From positions 1,289-41,427 of the forward strand of contig DBMO01000011.1 of NCBI GenBank assembly GCA_002298995.1: a DNA stretch of 40,139 nucleotides. Direction: 5' to 3'. Below, piece by piece: positions 14,238 through 22,840 of this stretch. The stretch is from Desulfarculales bacterium UBA696 (lineage in GTDB: Bacteria; Desulfobacterota; Syntrophobacteria; Syntrophobacterales; Syntrophobacteraceae). The stretch's first letter is position 1. Each line of letters starts with the position of its first letter. A model generated the notes under the pieces. That model was given only the letters and a program-made list of their open reading frames with translations, was not told the DNA's origin and did no database searches. A program made the position numbers and the translations under genes.

Positions 14238-15425
14238 TCAAGCCGGGAAGGCGTCCTCAATGAGCTTTTGCAGGACCTTCCCTGAATCGAAATATTCCTT
14301 TGCAATCTCCAAGGCCGCCGCCGAGTGCCGCTTATAGTCGGCTTCAACGGAGGCAAGACATTCCGCGGCGCCTTCGGCCGTGCGGTAGGCCATTATGCCC
14401 TCACGGGTTGGGTAAATCGAGGAGAACCCGGTATCCTGCACCACTACCGGACGGGCGGCCGCAAGATAGCATGCCGAGCGGCAGCTGAACCATCCGGTGC
14501 GAAGCGCTACGTACACGTGCTTCGCCGGAGAGATTTCCCCGCGCGAGGAGGCGATGAAGTCCTGGTACATTGCGGGCGTAACGGTTGCCTCCGGACCGTC
14601 CGCCACCTCCCAGCCGGCCTCGGCGAGCTTTTCCAGCGGAGCGTTTACTCCCCCAACGGCGACTTTTAGCGGCAGGTTCACCTTTTTTGGCAGCTCCATC
14701 AGCTTTTCGAATTCCGCTCCCTTGCTCCCGTATTCGACGCCTTTATAGATGAGTTTGCCCTTGAACGCATTCCAGGTCATAACCGTCGTCCACGGACCCA
14801 GCGGGGCGGTCTGGGCCGCTTGCCGCCAGTACTCGGTGCTGACGGGCATCCGCGTCGTCTTCCAGTTGAAACCCAACCGCGGCACAAGGCAGTCGGAGCC
14901 GTGGATATTTTCGGCATAGGTAAAATGCCGGTCGTGGGCCTCGACGCTCGCGCACCAGCGCTCGACGTTTTCAGACCAGGAAAATCGCTCGCTAAGCATA
15001 ATTTGGTTATAGCCGGGGTCCGAGTCCAGAAAAATCTTGAGGCATCGCGGAGACAGGTTTTCCGGGATCATGCACGCGCCGCTCACATTGAGGAAAATGT
15101 CGGCAGTGGCGGCAATTTCCCCGAACTTTTCCGTGCTCATTCCGTAGCTCGTCTCGTGCAGGTGCATATAGTGCCAGCGGTCGAGCAGGCCCGGAGCATA
15201 GGTTTTGAAAAAATCCCGCAAATAGCCGACCGAGTAGCCCGGGTCCTGGGTATAGGTCTTCTCGATCGGGTGGTAGGGCCAACTCCAGGTGTCCTCATGG
15301 TAATAGACGTCATGGCCCATGTTGAAAAAGCCGGTAACGTACTGGAGATAGTCCCAGGCGACTCCGCCGACCGGATACAATCCGGCCATGCCTGCTACAA
15401 TTATACGGAGCTTCGATCCGCTCAT
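14238..15425 (-). CDS. Glycosyltransferase-like protein (CgeB/GT1-like), copy A
   Basis: 395 residues. N-terminal MSGSKLRIIVAGMAGLYPVGGVAWDYLQYVTGFFNMGHDVYYHED and C-terminal LRTGWFSCRSACYLAAARPVVVQDTGFSSIYPTREGI (about 316-352) place it in the same family as the next gene. AGAGG lies 6 nt before the ATG. No signal peptide or membrane segment is seen, so it should act on the cytoplasmic side. The family annotation is by resemblance; no donor-specific residues can be named. It is the first gene of an apparent three-gene operon (glycosyltransferase, glycosyltransferase, O-acyltransferase). Divergence between the two copies is large, so they likely have distinct linkages rather than redundant roles. 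Confidence 0.82.
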   Translation of the reverse strand: MSGSKLRIIVAGMAGLYPVGGVAWDYLQYVTGFFNMGHDVYYHEDTWSWPYHPIEKTYTQDPGYSVGYLRDFFKTYAPGLLDRWHYMHLHETSYGMSTEKFGEIAATADIFLNVSGACMIPENLSPRCLKIFLDSDPGYNQIMLSERFSWSENVERWCASVEAHDRHFTYAENIHGSDCLVPRLGFNWKTTRMPVSTEYWRQAAQTAPLGPWTTVMTWNAFKGKLIYKGVEYGSKGAEFEKLMELPKKVNLPLKVAVGGVNAPLEKLAEAGWEVADGPEATVTPAMYQDFIASSRGEISPAKHVYVALRTGWFSCRSACYLAAARPVVVQDTGFSSIYPTREGIMAYRTAEGAAECLASVEADYKRHSAAALEIAKEYFDSGKVLQKLIEDAFPA

Positions 15426-15780
15426 GATTGCCTCTCACAGGTAAGAATTTTTATGACCCAGCTTTCGCTAAACCCGACCCGCAGCCGCCTCCCGCATGGG
15501 TTCCGGGGCAGATCGGCGAGGTTGTCCATTGTTTGCTTCCATACTCTGTTAGTCTTTGTTAAGAACAACTGTATTTGTATATTTCCCAACCTATTAATCA
15601 TATTGCCGATGCCGGCCGATTAGAAGAGAAAAACAACAGGTCCGACAGTTTACAGTGGGGCAGGGTTTCCAGCCTGCCGTTTTGGGGAACTTTCCGCCCG
15701 CCTTAACGATCGGCAGGCTGGAAGGCCTGTCCCACAATTGATTCTTAGGGTACTCAGCTTCAGCGGAGGGAATAAAATTA
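15426..15780. other. Divergent intergenic region with an inverted repeat pair
   Basis: 355 bases between copy A of the glycosyltransferase (-) and the beta-CASP gene (+). The middle (15531-15605) is AT-rich and probably holds promoters, but no hexamer pair stands out. The right half contains the inverted GGCAGGCT pair. No gene is supported. Confidence 0.5.
15655..15735. repeat. Inverted pair of GGCAGGCT-type repeats
   Basis: Left arm 15655-15679 (GTGGGGCAGG...AGCCTGCCG) and right arm 15711-15735 (CGGCAGGCTGG...CCCAC) are complementary at 22 of 25 positions around a 31-base centre. Each arm is a member of the family also seen at 6762-6786 and 22841-22865. Confidence 0.7.
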
Positions 15781-17403
15781 ATGGACATTACCTGTCTCGG
15801 CGCGGCACGTTGCGTTACCGGTTCTTGTTTTTTGGTGGAAAACGGCGAAGCAAAATACCTTATAGACTGCGGCCTCTTTCAGGGCGGGAAGCGGATGGAG
15901 GCGCTGAACCGAAACTCCTGGGGATTCAAACCATCGGAGATATCGGCGGTCTGCCTGACGCACGCCCACATAGACCATACCGGCAGGATACCCAAACTGG
16001 TAAAAGATGGATTTCAGGGCAAAATTTACTCCACCGTGCCAACAATCGAGCTGGTTAAAATACTTCTTCTTGACTCCGCCCACATACAGGAAATGGAAGC
16101 CGAGTGGCAGAACCGCAAAAGCAAAAGACGCGGCGAACCAGTGGTCCAGCCTCTATACTCCCTGGAGGATGCAGAGGCATGCTTTCCGATGTTCCAGCCG
16201 GTCCAATGGGGCGAAATCGTCAAGCTCAGCCCGAGTTTCAGCTTCAGGTTCCGCAACTCGGGACACATCCTGGGATCTTCTTTCCTGGAGACATGGGAGG
16301 GCGACCCCGAGAGCGGCCGCAAGACAGTCTTCACGGGTGACCTGGGCTACAAGGGGCAAATGATTGTCAAAGACCCCGAAATTCTTACCGATACCGACAC
16401 TCTTTTCATCGAATCCACCTACGGCAACCGCAACCATAAATCGCTTCAAGAATCGGAACAGGAACTATTAAAGGCAATACTCTACAGCCACGCTCACGGC
16501 GAGAAGGTGATCATCCCGGCCTTTGCGGTCGAACGCACCCAGGAGCTTCTTTTCATTCTTGGGAAGTTTTTCCGTGAAAAACTCATCCCCTCCATGCCGG
16601 TCTATGTTGACAGCCCGCTCGCGATATCCGCAACGGCAATTTTTCGCGGCATGAAACAGTTCTACGACGAGGGCGCGCGCGCCGTGCTCGACTCGGGCGG
16701 CGATCCTTTCGACTTCGAAGAATTAATACTGTCGCGGACCGCACTGGATTCGATGGCGATAAACGAAAAAACGGGGCCAGCAATCGTCATCGCCGGAAAC
16801 GGAATGTGCACGGCCGGGCGGATCAGGCATCACCTAAAGCACAACCTGTGGCGGCCGGGCTGTTCGGTCGTGATGGTCGGGTTCCAGGCTGAAGGGAGTC
16901 TGGGGAGGAGCCTTATCGAAGGTGTGCGGCTGGTGAAAATCTTGGGCGAGCGGGTAATCGTTCGGGCAAAGCTCTTTACCATCGGAGGACTTTCCGCCCA
17001 CGCGGACCAGACGGCCCTGCTCGACTGGCTCGGCAACATCACAAACCCCAAGGTCAGAGTTTATGTAATACACGGCGAGCAGAGCATAAGCGAGGAATTC
17101 GCGAGAATCGTCACGGCTAAATTCGGATTCGAAACGCGGGTCCCCGCGATGCGGGACCGCATAGTGCCGACTTCCATCAATCCCATCCCGGCCCTTGCCG
17201 AACCAGGCGAGCCGGCCTGGCGCGCAAATCTCGCCCTGCTTCTGCGCAAGGCCGCCGAAATCCGGAATGCCCTGGAATCGTCAACACGCCCCGTCCCTCA
17301 ACATGTAATCCAGCGGATCGAGGAAGAACTTCTCTCGGCCGAAGGACACCTCGGGGAGGCGCTGCAAAATATAACGAAAAACAGTGTTGCGGCTATGAAG
17401 TGA
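15781..17403 (+). CDS. Beta-CASP metallo-beta-lactamase-fold RNase
   Basis: 540 residues. MBL motifs run in order: HAHIDH (61-66), NSGHILGSSF (about 158-167), FTGDLGY (about 181-187). The beta-CASP insertion follows with ESTYGNR, IPAFAVERTQE, GMCTAGRIRHHLKH and VGFQAEGSLGR, and the domain closes with GGLSAHADQ and a late HGE. This is the CPSF73/Ysh1-like bacterial branch, expected to be a zinc-dependent endo- or exonuclease on RNA in the cytoplasm. The C-terminal 100 residues (from about 440) add a Leu/Glu-rich helical segment with no known fold. GGAGGG lies about 10 nt before the ATG. It has no obvious partner genes; the RHH/PIN pair downstream is probably an independent unit. Confidence 0.92.
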   Translation: MDITCLGAARCVTGSCFLVENGEAKYLIDCGLFQGGKRMEALNRNSWGFKPSEISAVCLTHAHIDHTGRIPKLVKDGFQGKIYSTVPTIELVKILLLDSAHIQEMEAEWQNRKSKRRGEPVVQPLYSLEDAEACFPMFQPVQWGEIVKLSPSFSFRFRNSGHILGSSFLETWEGDPESGRKTVFTGDLGYKGQMIVKDPEILTDTDTLFIESTYGNRNHKSLQESEQELLKAILYSHAHGEKVIIPAFAVERTQELLFILGKFFREKLIPSMPVYVDSPLAISATAIFRGMKQFYDEGARAVLDSGGDPFDFEELILSRTALDSMAINEKTGPAIVIAGNGMCTAGRIRHHLKHNLWRPGCSVVMVGFQAEGSLGRSLIEGVRLVKILGERVIVRAKLFTIGGLSAHADQTALLDWLGNITNPKVRVYVIHGEQSISEEFARIVTAKFGFETRVPAMRDRIVPTSINPIPALAEPGEPAWRANLALLLRKAAEIRNALESSTRPVPQHVIQRIEEELLSAEGHLGEALQNITKNSVAAMK

Positions 17404-17467
17404 AGCCTTATCGCTTTTTTTGAGTGACAGGAGACCGGCTTTTTCAACTGTAAGGGCTCACCTTGGA

Positions 17468-17496
17468 TTGACTCAGCACAGTTTTCGTGCTAACTT
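17468..17496 (+). promoter_or_regulatory. Putative promoter/operator of the RHH-PIN pair
   Basis: TTGACT (17468-17473), a 17-nt spacer and TAACTT (17491-17496, weak). Between them lies a palindrome AGCAC-AGTTTTC-GTGCT, a plausible binding site for the autoregulating RHH antitoxin. The operator role is inferred. Confidence 0.3.
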
Positions 17497-17525
17497 CATA
17501 TAGTGGCTGATGAAAGGCGACCTTT

Positions 17526-17756
17526 ATGGCGAATATAACCTTGAAAATAGACAATGACCTTCTTGAAAAGGCCCGCCGCCTGGCATCTCTTCGGAAAACG
17601 TCGATAAACGCTCTGGTGAGGGAAAAACTGGAAGAATTCGTGTCAGCGGACTTCAAGCGGGAAGCCGCGCTGAGGGGTCTTGATGATTTCTTTTCACGTA
17701 CAAGGGCCGAAGTAGGTGAAAGGACATGGAGTCGTGACGAACTCCACGAAAGATAA
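17526..17756 (+). CDS. Ribbon-helix-helix antitoxin
   Basis: 76 residues. The N-terminal 40 residues fit a ribbon-helix-helix DNA-binding domain: a strand (ANITLKIDNDLLEKARRLA) and then helices (KTSINALVREKLEEFVS). The C-terminal half (ALRGLDDFFSRTRAEVGERTWSRDELHER) is charged, as expected for the toxin-wrapping part. The stop overlaps the start of the PIN gene, the usual antitoxin-then-toxin order. It probably neutralises the PIN nuclease and represses its own promoter. Confidence 0.85.
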   Translation: MANITLKIDNDLLEKARRLASLRKTSINALVREKLEEFVSADFKREAALRGLDDFFSRTRAEVGERTWSRDELHER

Positions 17757-18171
17757 GTTCTTTCTCGATACCAACATTTTTGTCTATTCCATAGACCGCT
17801 CACCAGGCCTGAGCCAGAGAAGGGAAACGGCGCGACGACTCGTTCGAGAGCATATCGAAAACAAATCGGGGGTCATTAGCATTCAGGTTCTGCAGGAATT
17901 CTATCAGGCATCGACCCTAAAAATCAAAACACCGATCTCATCGCGGGATGCTCTCGAATTCATCAACTACATTTCTGTGATGGACATTGTTGTTGCCGAT
18001 CTGGACTTGGTCCTGGCCGCTATTCATCTCCACAGAAAGCATCATCTTTCTTTCTGGGACGCTCTCATCTTGCAATCAGCTAACAGTATGGGCTGTTCGC
18101 AATTGCTCTCGGAGGATTTTCAGCACGGCTTCAGATTGGATAGTCTCGTTGTAAAAAACCCCTTTTTATAG
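17734..18171 (+). CDS. PIN-domain ribonuclease toxin (VapC-like)
   Basis: 145 residues from GTG at 17734 (GTG at 17716 is an in-frame alternative). PIN-domain acidic residues are complete: FFLDTNIFVYSID (Asp), VLQEFYQ (Glu), FWDALILQSA (Asp) and LLSEDFQHG (Asp). They would hold Mg2+/Mn2+ to cut RNA, often tRNA or rRNA. AAAGGA about 10 nt upstream supports 17734. The overlap with the antitoxin gene is 23 nt, so the two are co-translated. This is a two-gene module with no mobile-element relics visible beside it. Confidence 0.87.
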   Translation: MTNSTKDKFFLDTNIFVYSIDRSPGLSQRRETARRLVREHIENKSGVISIQVLQEFYQASTLKIKTPISSRDALEFINYISVMDIVVADLDLVLAAIHLHRKHHLSFWDALILQSANSMGCSQLLSEDFQHGFRLDSLVVKNPFL

Positions 18172-18194
18172 CGTCTGTCCAGGTCTTCAACCAA

Positions 18195-18211
18195 GCAGGC
18201 AGATACCTGCC
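18195..18211. terminator. Small hairpin between convergent genes
   Basis: GGCAG-ATAC-CTGCC (18198-18211), in the 45-base gap between the PIN gene (+) and the GT9 gene (-). No T-run follows, so termination is only a guess. Confidence 0.25.
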
Positions 18212-18216
18212 TTACA

Positions 18217-19359
18217 TTACTTCCTTTTTCCGCAACCATCCAGAAGCGATTCGACCGCCTTTTTGACGCTTTCCACCGGAAGCTCCGACATGCAAGATGG
18301 ATCGGGGCAGCCTGGGAAGCGGCCGTAGGTGTAACAGGGGCTGCATTGGGCGGGACTTTGGAGGGCCTTTCTGTTCCGGCCCGGCGGGAAAAGCGTCCAG
18401 TTGGCGGTGGGGCCGAAGAGGGCCACAACCGGCTTTTTCATTGCAACCGCAAGGTGGAGCGGCGAAGAGTCGTTTGTAACCAGAAGATCGAGGTGGTAAA
18501 TCAGGGCGCCGAGTTCGCGAAAGGTGGTCTTTCCCTTCAGGTTCGTAAATCTAACTTCAGGCCCAGCCATCTCGACGATCCGGTCAACCTGGACGTCGTT
18601 TTTGTCCCCAAGCAGGAGAAATTCAATCTTTCTCCCCTTTGACAGCTCCGTCATAAGCTCGGCGTAATGGACGGCCGGCCAGTGCTTGACGGAAATTTTC
18701 TCGAATGCGTTCTGCCCGCCCCCCGGAGCAACACCCACCAATAAGCGCCGTCCCCTTTTGGGAGCAGGCGGGAGGAAGCGGCGGGCGGCCTCCAGTTCAT
18801 CTTTTTGCGGGAAATAATCCAGGCTCGGGTCATCTGCCGGAATTCCCATGGCCCTGGCAAGGTCTAGGTTTACATCTGCCAGGTAGCGTTCGTAGTCCTT
18901 TTTTGTGCGACTAACGGGATGTGTCAGGGCAAATCCGGAGCCATTTTCGTCAAAGCCGATGCGCACCGGGGCATTTATCAAAAACCCCCAGAGGTGGATG
19001 AGCGGCGAAGCATGAAGAATTACCAGGGCGTCTTTGAGCTTTTTGCGAAGGCGCCAGGTGAGTTTGAGAATCTTTCCGATTTTTCTTTCAAACCACCATT
19101 CTTCGGGAAAACTTTCCAGCGAATCGATGTATGGATTTCCTTCGAGGGCGGGGCGGCTCTTTTGGCCTATAAGCATGGTAATGTGCGTGTCCGGCCAGGC
19201 TTTCCTGATCGCCCGGATTGTCGGAGTTGTCAGCAGAACGTCTCCGATGGCGTGGGTCCTGAGAAGGTAAACCCTCTCTGGCGGAAAGGGCGCTTTTTTT
19301 CGCGAAAGGGCATCCATGGCGCGAACGGCAAACCCCAGGGCCCTGTGCGGAAGCTTCAT
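18217..19359 (-). CDS. ADP-heptose/GT9-family glycosyltransferase
   Basis: 380 residues. The GT9 N-terminal domain shows PERVYLLRTHAIGDVLLTTPTIRAIRKAWPD (about 28-58). The donor site shows VGVAPGGGQN (about 193-202) and NDSSPLHLAVAMKKPVVALFGPT (about 297-319). These enzymes transfer heptose to the LPS inner core in the cytoplasm; the exact acceptor cannot be assigned. A Cys-rich tail (QCSPCYTYGRFPGCPDPSCM) is typical of the family. The frame extends to 19527, but the ATG at 19359 overlaps the stop of the upstream acyltransferase by 4 nt (ATGA), indicating translational coupling, and it has GGAAAAG just before it. It is the last gene of the minus-strand surface-glycan block. Confidence 0.92.
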   Translation of the reverse strand: MKLPHRALGFAVRAMDALSRKKAPFPPERVYLLRTHAIGDVLLTTPTIRAIRKAWPDTHITMLIGQKSRPALEGNPYIDSLESFPEEWWFERKIGKILKLTWRLRKKLKDALVILHASPLIHLWGFLINAPVRIGFDENGSGFALTHPVSRTKKDYERYLADVNLDLARAMGIPADDPSLDYFPQKDELEAARRFLPPAPKRGRRLLVGVAPGGGQNAFEKISVKHWPAVHYAELMTELSKGRKIEFLLLGDKNDVQVDRIVEMAGPEVRFTNLKGKTTFRELGALIYHLDLLVTNDSSPLHLAVAMKKPVVALFGPTANWTLFPPGRNRKALQSPAQCSPCYTYGRFPGCPDPSCMSELPVESVKKAVESLLDGCGKRK

Positions 19360-20276
19360 CTTTTCCGCTCGCTTTCCGTCTCCTGGTCCCATTCGTCCCA
19401 GAAATGCCACTGGCCCGGAGATTTCGAGAGATAGGACTCGAACCAGGACGCAAACTGCTTCTGCATGGCTTCGAGTTTCCTGGATTGCTCGATTGGCGGG
19501 TGAATCCGTATCCTGTAAAACCCGCACTTTTCGCGAAGGGCGATTATCGGAACCACCGGCGTCCCCCCCGATGTAGCCAGCCGATAGGGGCCAAGCGGCA
19601 TATCGAGGGACCTTCCCAGGACTTCGGCCTTGCTGAATTTTCCGATCCTGAGGCCTCCACCCGTGCCGTCGCCTGCCGTCATCAGGAGCTTTCCCTCTTC
19701 CAGCCAGCGCAGGACATCCCGTAGGTACTTATCGGCAAAAAAATGCTTCACGGGCATGCGGAATTCGAGATCGAGGCGGATTTGGTCGGTGGCCCGCGCA
19801 ACCGTGCGGCTGCTGATCTTTCTAAGCCCCATCTGAGCGACAGGATAGCCCTTGCAGCCAAGGTAGATCAGCGGCAGCTGGCTGGGCCCGAAGTGGGGAT
19901 GAATCAGCACCACGCCCTTTCCTTCATTGATTGCGTCAAGAAGATGCTCTTCGCCTTCAAGGGCCGCTATTTCGTCGATGCTCCCGCCGTCGAGCATCGG
20001 CACCAGGTTGATTATAAACCTGTCGGCGTAATAATTTCTGAAACAGGCCCGGGTCTCCGCTTCAACGCGTGCGCGGTCCCAGTTCGGGAAAACACTTGAA
20101 ATACGCGATGCCAGCAGGGCCCTTTTCCCCGAGTAGAGGCGGAAAGCGAGGTCGCCGACCCTTTCGAAAAGCATGAAGTTGACCCGCGGCGGCAACACCA
20201 TGGTCAGCCAGCGAAAGGGATACCAGATGATAATTCTGGCGATGTCCTGGAGAAGGTTCTCTTTTGCGAGGATCAT
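19356..20276 (-). CDS. LpxL/HtrB-like lysophospholipid acyltransferase
   Basis: 306 residues. An N-terminal amphipathic/hydrophobic segment (IARIIIWYPFRWLTMVLPP) gives membrane attachment. Family features follow: LASRISSVFPNWD, ETRACFRNYYADRFI, EGKGVVLIHPHFGPSQLPLI and later GDGTGGG and GTPVVPIIALRE. The family transfers acyl chains to lipid A or related glycolipids. The catalytic HX4D/E motif reads H128-F-G-P-S-Q133, so the acidic residue is Gln; either activity is altered or the partner residue lies elsewhere. It starts 10 nt after the stop of the GH42-like gene and overlaps the GT9 gene, so the three form one unit. The glycan context suggests it acylates the same envelope molecule. Confidence 0.85.
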   Translation of the reverse strand: MILAKENLLQDIARIIIWYPFRWLTMVLPPRVNFMLFERVGDLAFRLYSGKRALLASRISSVFPNWDRARVEAETRACFRNYYADRFIINLVPMLDGGSIDEIAALEGEEHLLDAINEGKGVVLIHPHFGPSQLPLIYLGCKGYPVAQMGLRKISSRTVARATDQIRLDLEFRMPVKHFFADKYLRDVLRWLEEGKLLMTAGDGTGGGLRIGKFSKAEVLGRSLDMPLGPYRLATSGGTPVVPIIALREKCGFYRIRIHPPIEQSRKLEAMQKQFASWFESYLSKSPGQWHFWDEWDQETESERKR

Positions 20277-20286
20277 CTGTTTCTTA

Positions 20287-22740
20287 TTACTCCCCCGCTG
20301 CCCGAGCTTCTTCCGGCGTAATAACGCCGTCTTGGTTCAGGTCCAGGCGGTCGAAAACTGCCGGGTCCCCCGTGAATTCATCCCGAGTTACAACGCCATC
20401 TCCGTTTCTGTCCCAGTCCTTAATGAAATTGCGTTTCCGCGGAGGTTGATCGCCGCGTTGCCGCGGCTGTGGGACAGGTGATCCGTCGGGAAAATTCGGC
20501 GGAGAAGGATACTCCCCGTATTGGGGAGGCGGGGGCTGTTCTCCGTTATTTTGCGCTGAGTCCATGCTTCGGGGCGCGGGAGGCGGCATATTCGACCCGC
20601 CGGCGTTTGGGGCCTGCATCGGGAGCTGGGGAAGGTTTTCCGGGCGCTGCGAGACTTTGCCGCTCATCTCCTTCAATGTGGGCCTTCCATCGACTGAAAC
20701 GAATATCAGCCGCCCTTTTTTGGGCAGATCTAAATTTTTGGGCAAAGAGCCGGCGAGCAGCTCGAAATTTTCGCCTGCGTCTTTCGAGATATCGATCTCA
20801 AGGAATTTGCCACTGCCCTTTGAGATGACGAAAAAGGGTATTTTGATCCTGTTTGTCACTCCCCACTCGTAGAGCCCCCCCAACTGGCTTTCGCTGATCA
20901 GAGGAGCAAGTTTACGAATCGCAGAGGCCTCCTTTCGGCCATCGGGGTCGAAAATACCGTTCGAGCCGAGCAGGAGCAGCGTTCCCCCGGAGTCAACGTA
21001 AGTCTTGAGATTCGCGGCGATTTCCGGGGGAATTATGCGCTGGTTGGCGAGAACCAGCAGCTTTGTTTTATTCGGATCTGGTGGGGCAACCGACACGTCC
21101 GCCGAGCCTACAAATCCCACCGGCCGCGGATTGCTGTCGTAGATCGCCTTCGACAGGGCAAACGCCAATCCGCTGGCCTTGAGGCCGGGCAGGGAGTCGT
21201 AGTAATGCGCCATGGTGTTTTCCCGGTCGAAATAAAACTTTACGGGAGGCTCATCTATCTTGACATCCTTCAGCTCGTCGGGGCTGCTCCTTTTAACCAG
21301 GGCTTCAATCTCCTGCCAGGACCAGTCCGGTTTGGGGAACTTGTCGCTTTCGAGAAGCACCGGAAACCAGAGATAGCAGCCTTCCCTTTTGAGCGTATCC
21401 CTGGCCGGAAGAGCTATCGAGATGTCCATGACGCCGCCGGATTTCTTTACTGAATTGTCCAGGTTGAATATCCGGATGGTTCCGTATTTTTTGCTGAACC
21501 TGCTGAATTGAACGTAGTCCAGTTTTGAATAGGACGAGGTGTGCGCATTTTCCGGCATGTAGTCACGGATCTGGAGACACGCGTCCATCTTGTCCATATC
21601 GATCAATTTCAGTGAATTCACCTCGACCGAGGAGACCTGCATGAACTCGCTACCCGTCTGTGCGGCCAGTGGGTTCCAGTTCGTCTTTCCCATTATGACC
21701 TTATTCGGGTCGAGCCCGCGGACAACGCCGGAGAGGAATTTCCATTCCTCGACGATTGCCTCGTGGCGAAACGACTGCCAGTCTTTCATCGAAGGGCGAT
21801 CATCGCCGTTAAATGAGAAGGTTTCCAAAACGGAGGTCATTTTGGGGTATGGAGGGCTAACCTCCTCGAAGGACCTGTAACTGGTTCTCCACTTCCGGTT
21901 CAGGTCGTCCACTGACGGGTATTTCCGCTTCAGAAAAGCAGCGAAATTTTTAACGGCCAGCGGGGAATAATCACCCATGACCGAGCGAAGGTCTATCCTG
22001 GGCATCCTCTTGTTTAAGAACATATCGATATAGTTGGGAATATAGCCGTTTTCGCCGGTCGGGCCCATGTTGATGCCGTACCCGAAAACCGCCGGGTGAT
22101 TCCGGTAGCGAATCAGGAGTTTTTTCAGGAGAGCTTCGAGCAGTTCACGGTGATCGGGATTTTGGAAGGAAGCAACCGGGGTCTGCTCGCGGTTGTAAAT
22201 ATCGACAGCCGTGCTTGGCGGCCCGAGCATCTGGTACCCGGAGGCGTTCGATTTGTAGGACTTCCACCAGCTTGGAAGAGCCCAGTGCTGGTGTTTCAGG
22301 AGTTCGAGCATAACAAAGACGCCGCGCTGGGCAGCGTGGTCCAGGATGGCGTCGAGGTTTGCCGTATTGAACCTGCCGGCTGCCTCTTCGGCGCTTTGAG
22401 GGACCGTCTTCGAATGATCGTAGTCGTGCCAGAGTATTTCGAAACTGAATATCGGGATATTAAGTGCCGCCGCCCTGTCGATTGCCCTTTTCATATCGGC
22501 GAGAAATTCCGGCTTTTCGGCATTCACATCCGAGCTGAACACCTCGATGCCGAACATATTGTTTATGACCTTGCCGTTAATCGCAAGTTTGGGCGCCCCG
22601 TTTTCGATGACCACCGAGGAGGTGTTCCCACTCAGCTCGGCCGCTTCCACGCAGCCGACTCCCATGAGGGCAGCGAGCAGCAACACCAGTAAAACAGTGC
22701 CCGACCCCTTCAATAAAAAGCGGCTTGGAAAAGCGGCCAT
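20287..22740 (-). CDS. Secreted GH42-like glycoside hydrolase with C-terminal EF-hands
   Basis: 817 residues. The signal peptide is MAAFPSRFLLKGSGTVLLVLLLAALMGVGCVEAAEL; GVGC may be a lipobox. The large N-terminal domain (about 45-470) looks like a (beta/alpha)8 barrel of the GH42/GH-A type (FGIEVFSSDVNAEKPEFLADMKRAIDRAAALNIPIFSF, then GYGINMGPTGENGYIPNY, whose Glu may be catalytic). A later Rossmann-like region (TKLLVLANQRIIPPEIAANLKTYVDSGGTLLLLGSNG) resembles the beta-galactosidase trimerisation domain. A Pro/Gln-rich linker leads to two EF-hands: DRNGDGVVTRDEF and DLNQDGVITPEEA, both with complete D-x-N-x-D-G...E loops. It may trim or remodel a surface polysaccharide with Ca2+ bound. Start at 22740 is set by GGAGGG 4 nt upstream; the frame to 22866 crosses a repeat. 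Confidence 0.78.
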   Translation of the reverse strand: MAAFPSRFLLKGSGTVLLVLLLAALMGVGCVEAAELSGNTSSVVIENGAPKLAINGKVINNMFGIEVFSSDVNAEKPEFLADMKRAIDRAAALNIPIFSFEILWHDYDHSKTVPQSAEEAAGRFNTANLDAILDHAAQRGVFVMLELLKHQHWALPSWWKSYKSNASGYQMLGPPSTAVDIYNREQTPVASFQNPDHRELLEALLKKLLIRYRNHPAVFGYGINMGPTGENGYIPNYIDMFLNKRMPRIDLRSVMGDYSPLAVKNFAAFLKRKYPSVDDLNRKWRTSYRSFEEVSPPYPKMTSVLETFSFNGDDRPSMKDWQSFRHEAIVEEWKFLSGVVRGLDPNKVIMGKTNWNPLAAQTGSEFMQVSSVEVNSLKLIDMDKMDACLQIRDYMPENAHTSSYSKLDYVQFSRFSKKYGTIRIFNLDNSVKKSGGVMDISIALPARDTLKREGCYLWFPVLLESDKFPKPDWSWQEIEALVKRSSPDELKDVKIDEPPVKFYFDRENTMAHYYDSLPGLKASGLAFALSKAIYDSNPRPVGFVGSADVSVAPPDPNKTKLLVLANQRIIPPEIAANLKTYVDSGGTLLLLGSNGIFDPDGRKEASAIRKLAPLISESQLGGLYEWGVTNRIKIPFFVISKGSGKFLEIDISKDAGENFELLAGSLPKNLDLPKKGRLIFVSVDGRPTLKEMSGKVSQRPENLPQLPMQAPNAGGSNMPPPAPRSMDSAQNNGEQPPPPQYGEYPSPPNFPDGSPVPQPRQRGDQPPRKRNFIKDWDRNGDGVVTRDEFTGDPAVFDRLDLNQDGVITPEEARAAGE

Positions 22741-22840
22741 GATCCCTCCGTAAAACCAGGTTGCGCCAAAAAGGCATGTACGTTGGAAGCTCCGCGGAAA
22801 GTGGGCGGGCCTTCCGGTTTTCGTTGTCCAAGGCCGTTGA

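Noticed and set aside
14228..14356. N-terminal extension of the downstream glycosyltransferase-like gene
   Set aside because: It overlaps the end of the upstream paralogue by more than 100 nt, and the ATG at 14227 has its own ribosome binding site.
19360..19527. N-terminal extension of the GT9 gene
   Set aside because: It lies wholly inside the LpxL-like gene; the ATGA overlap at 19356-19359 gives a natural start.
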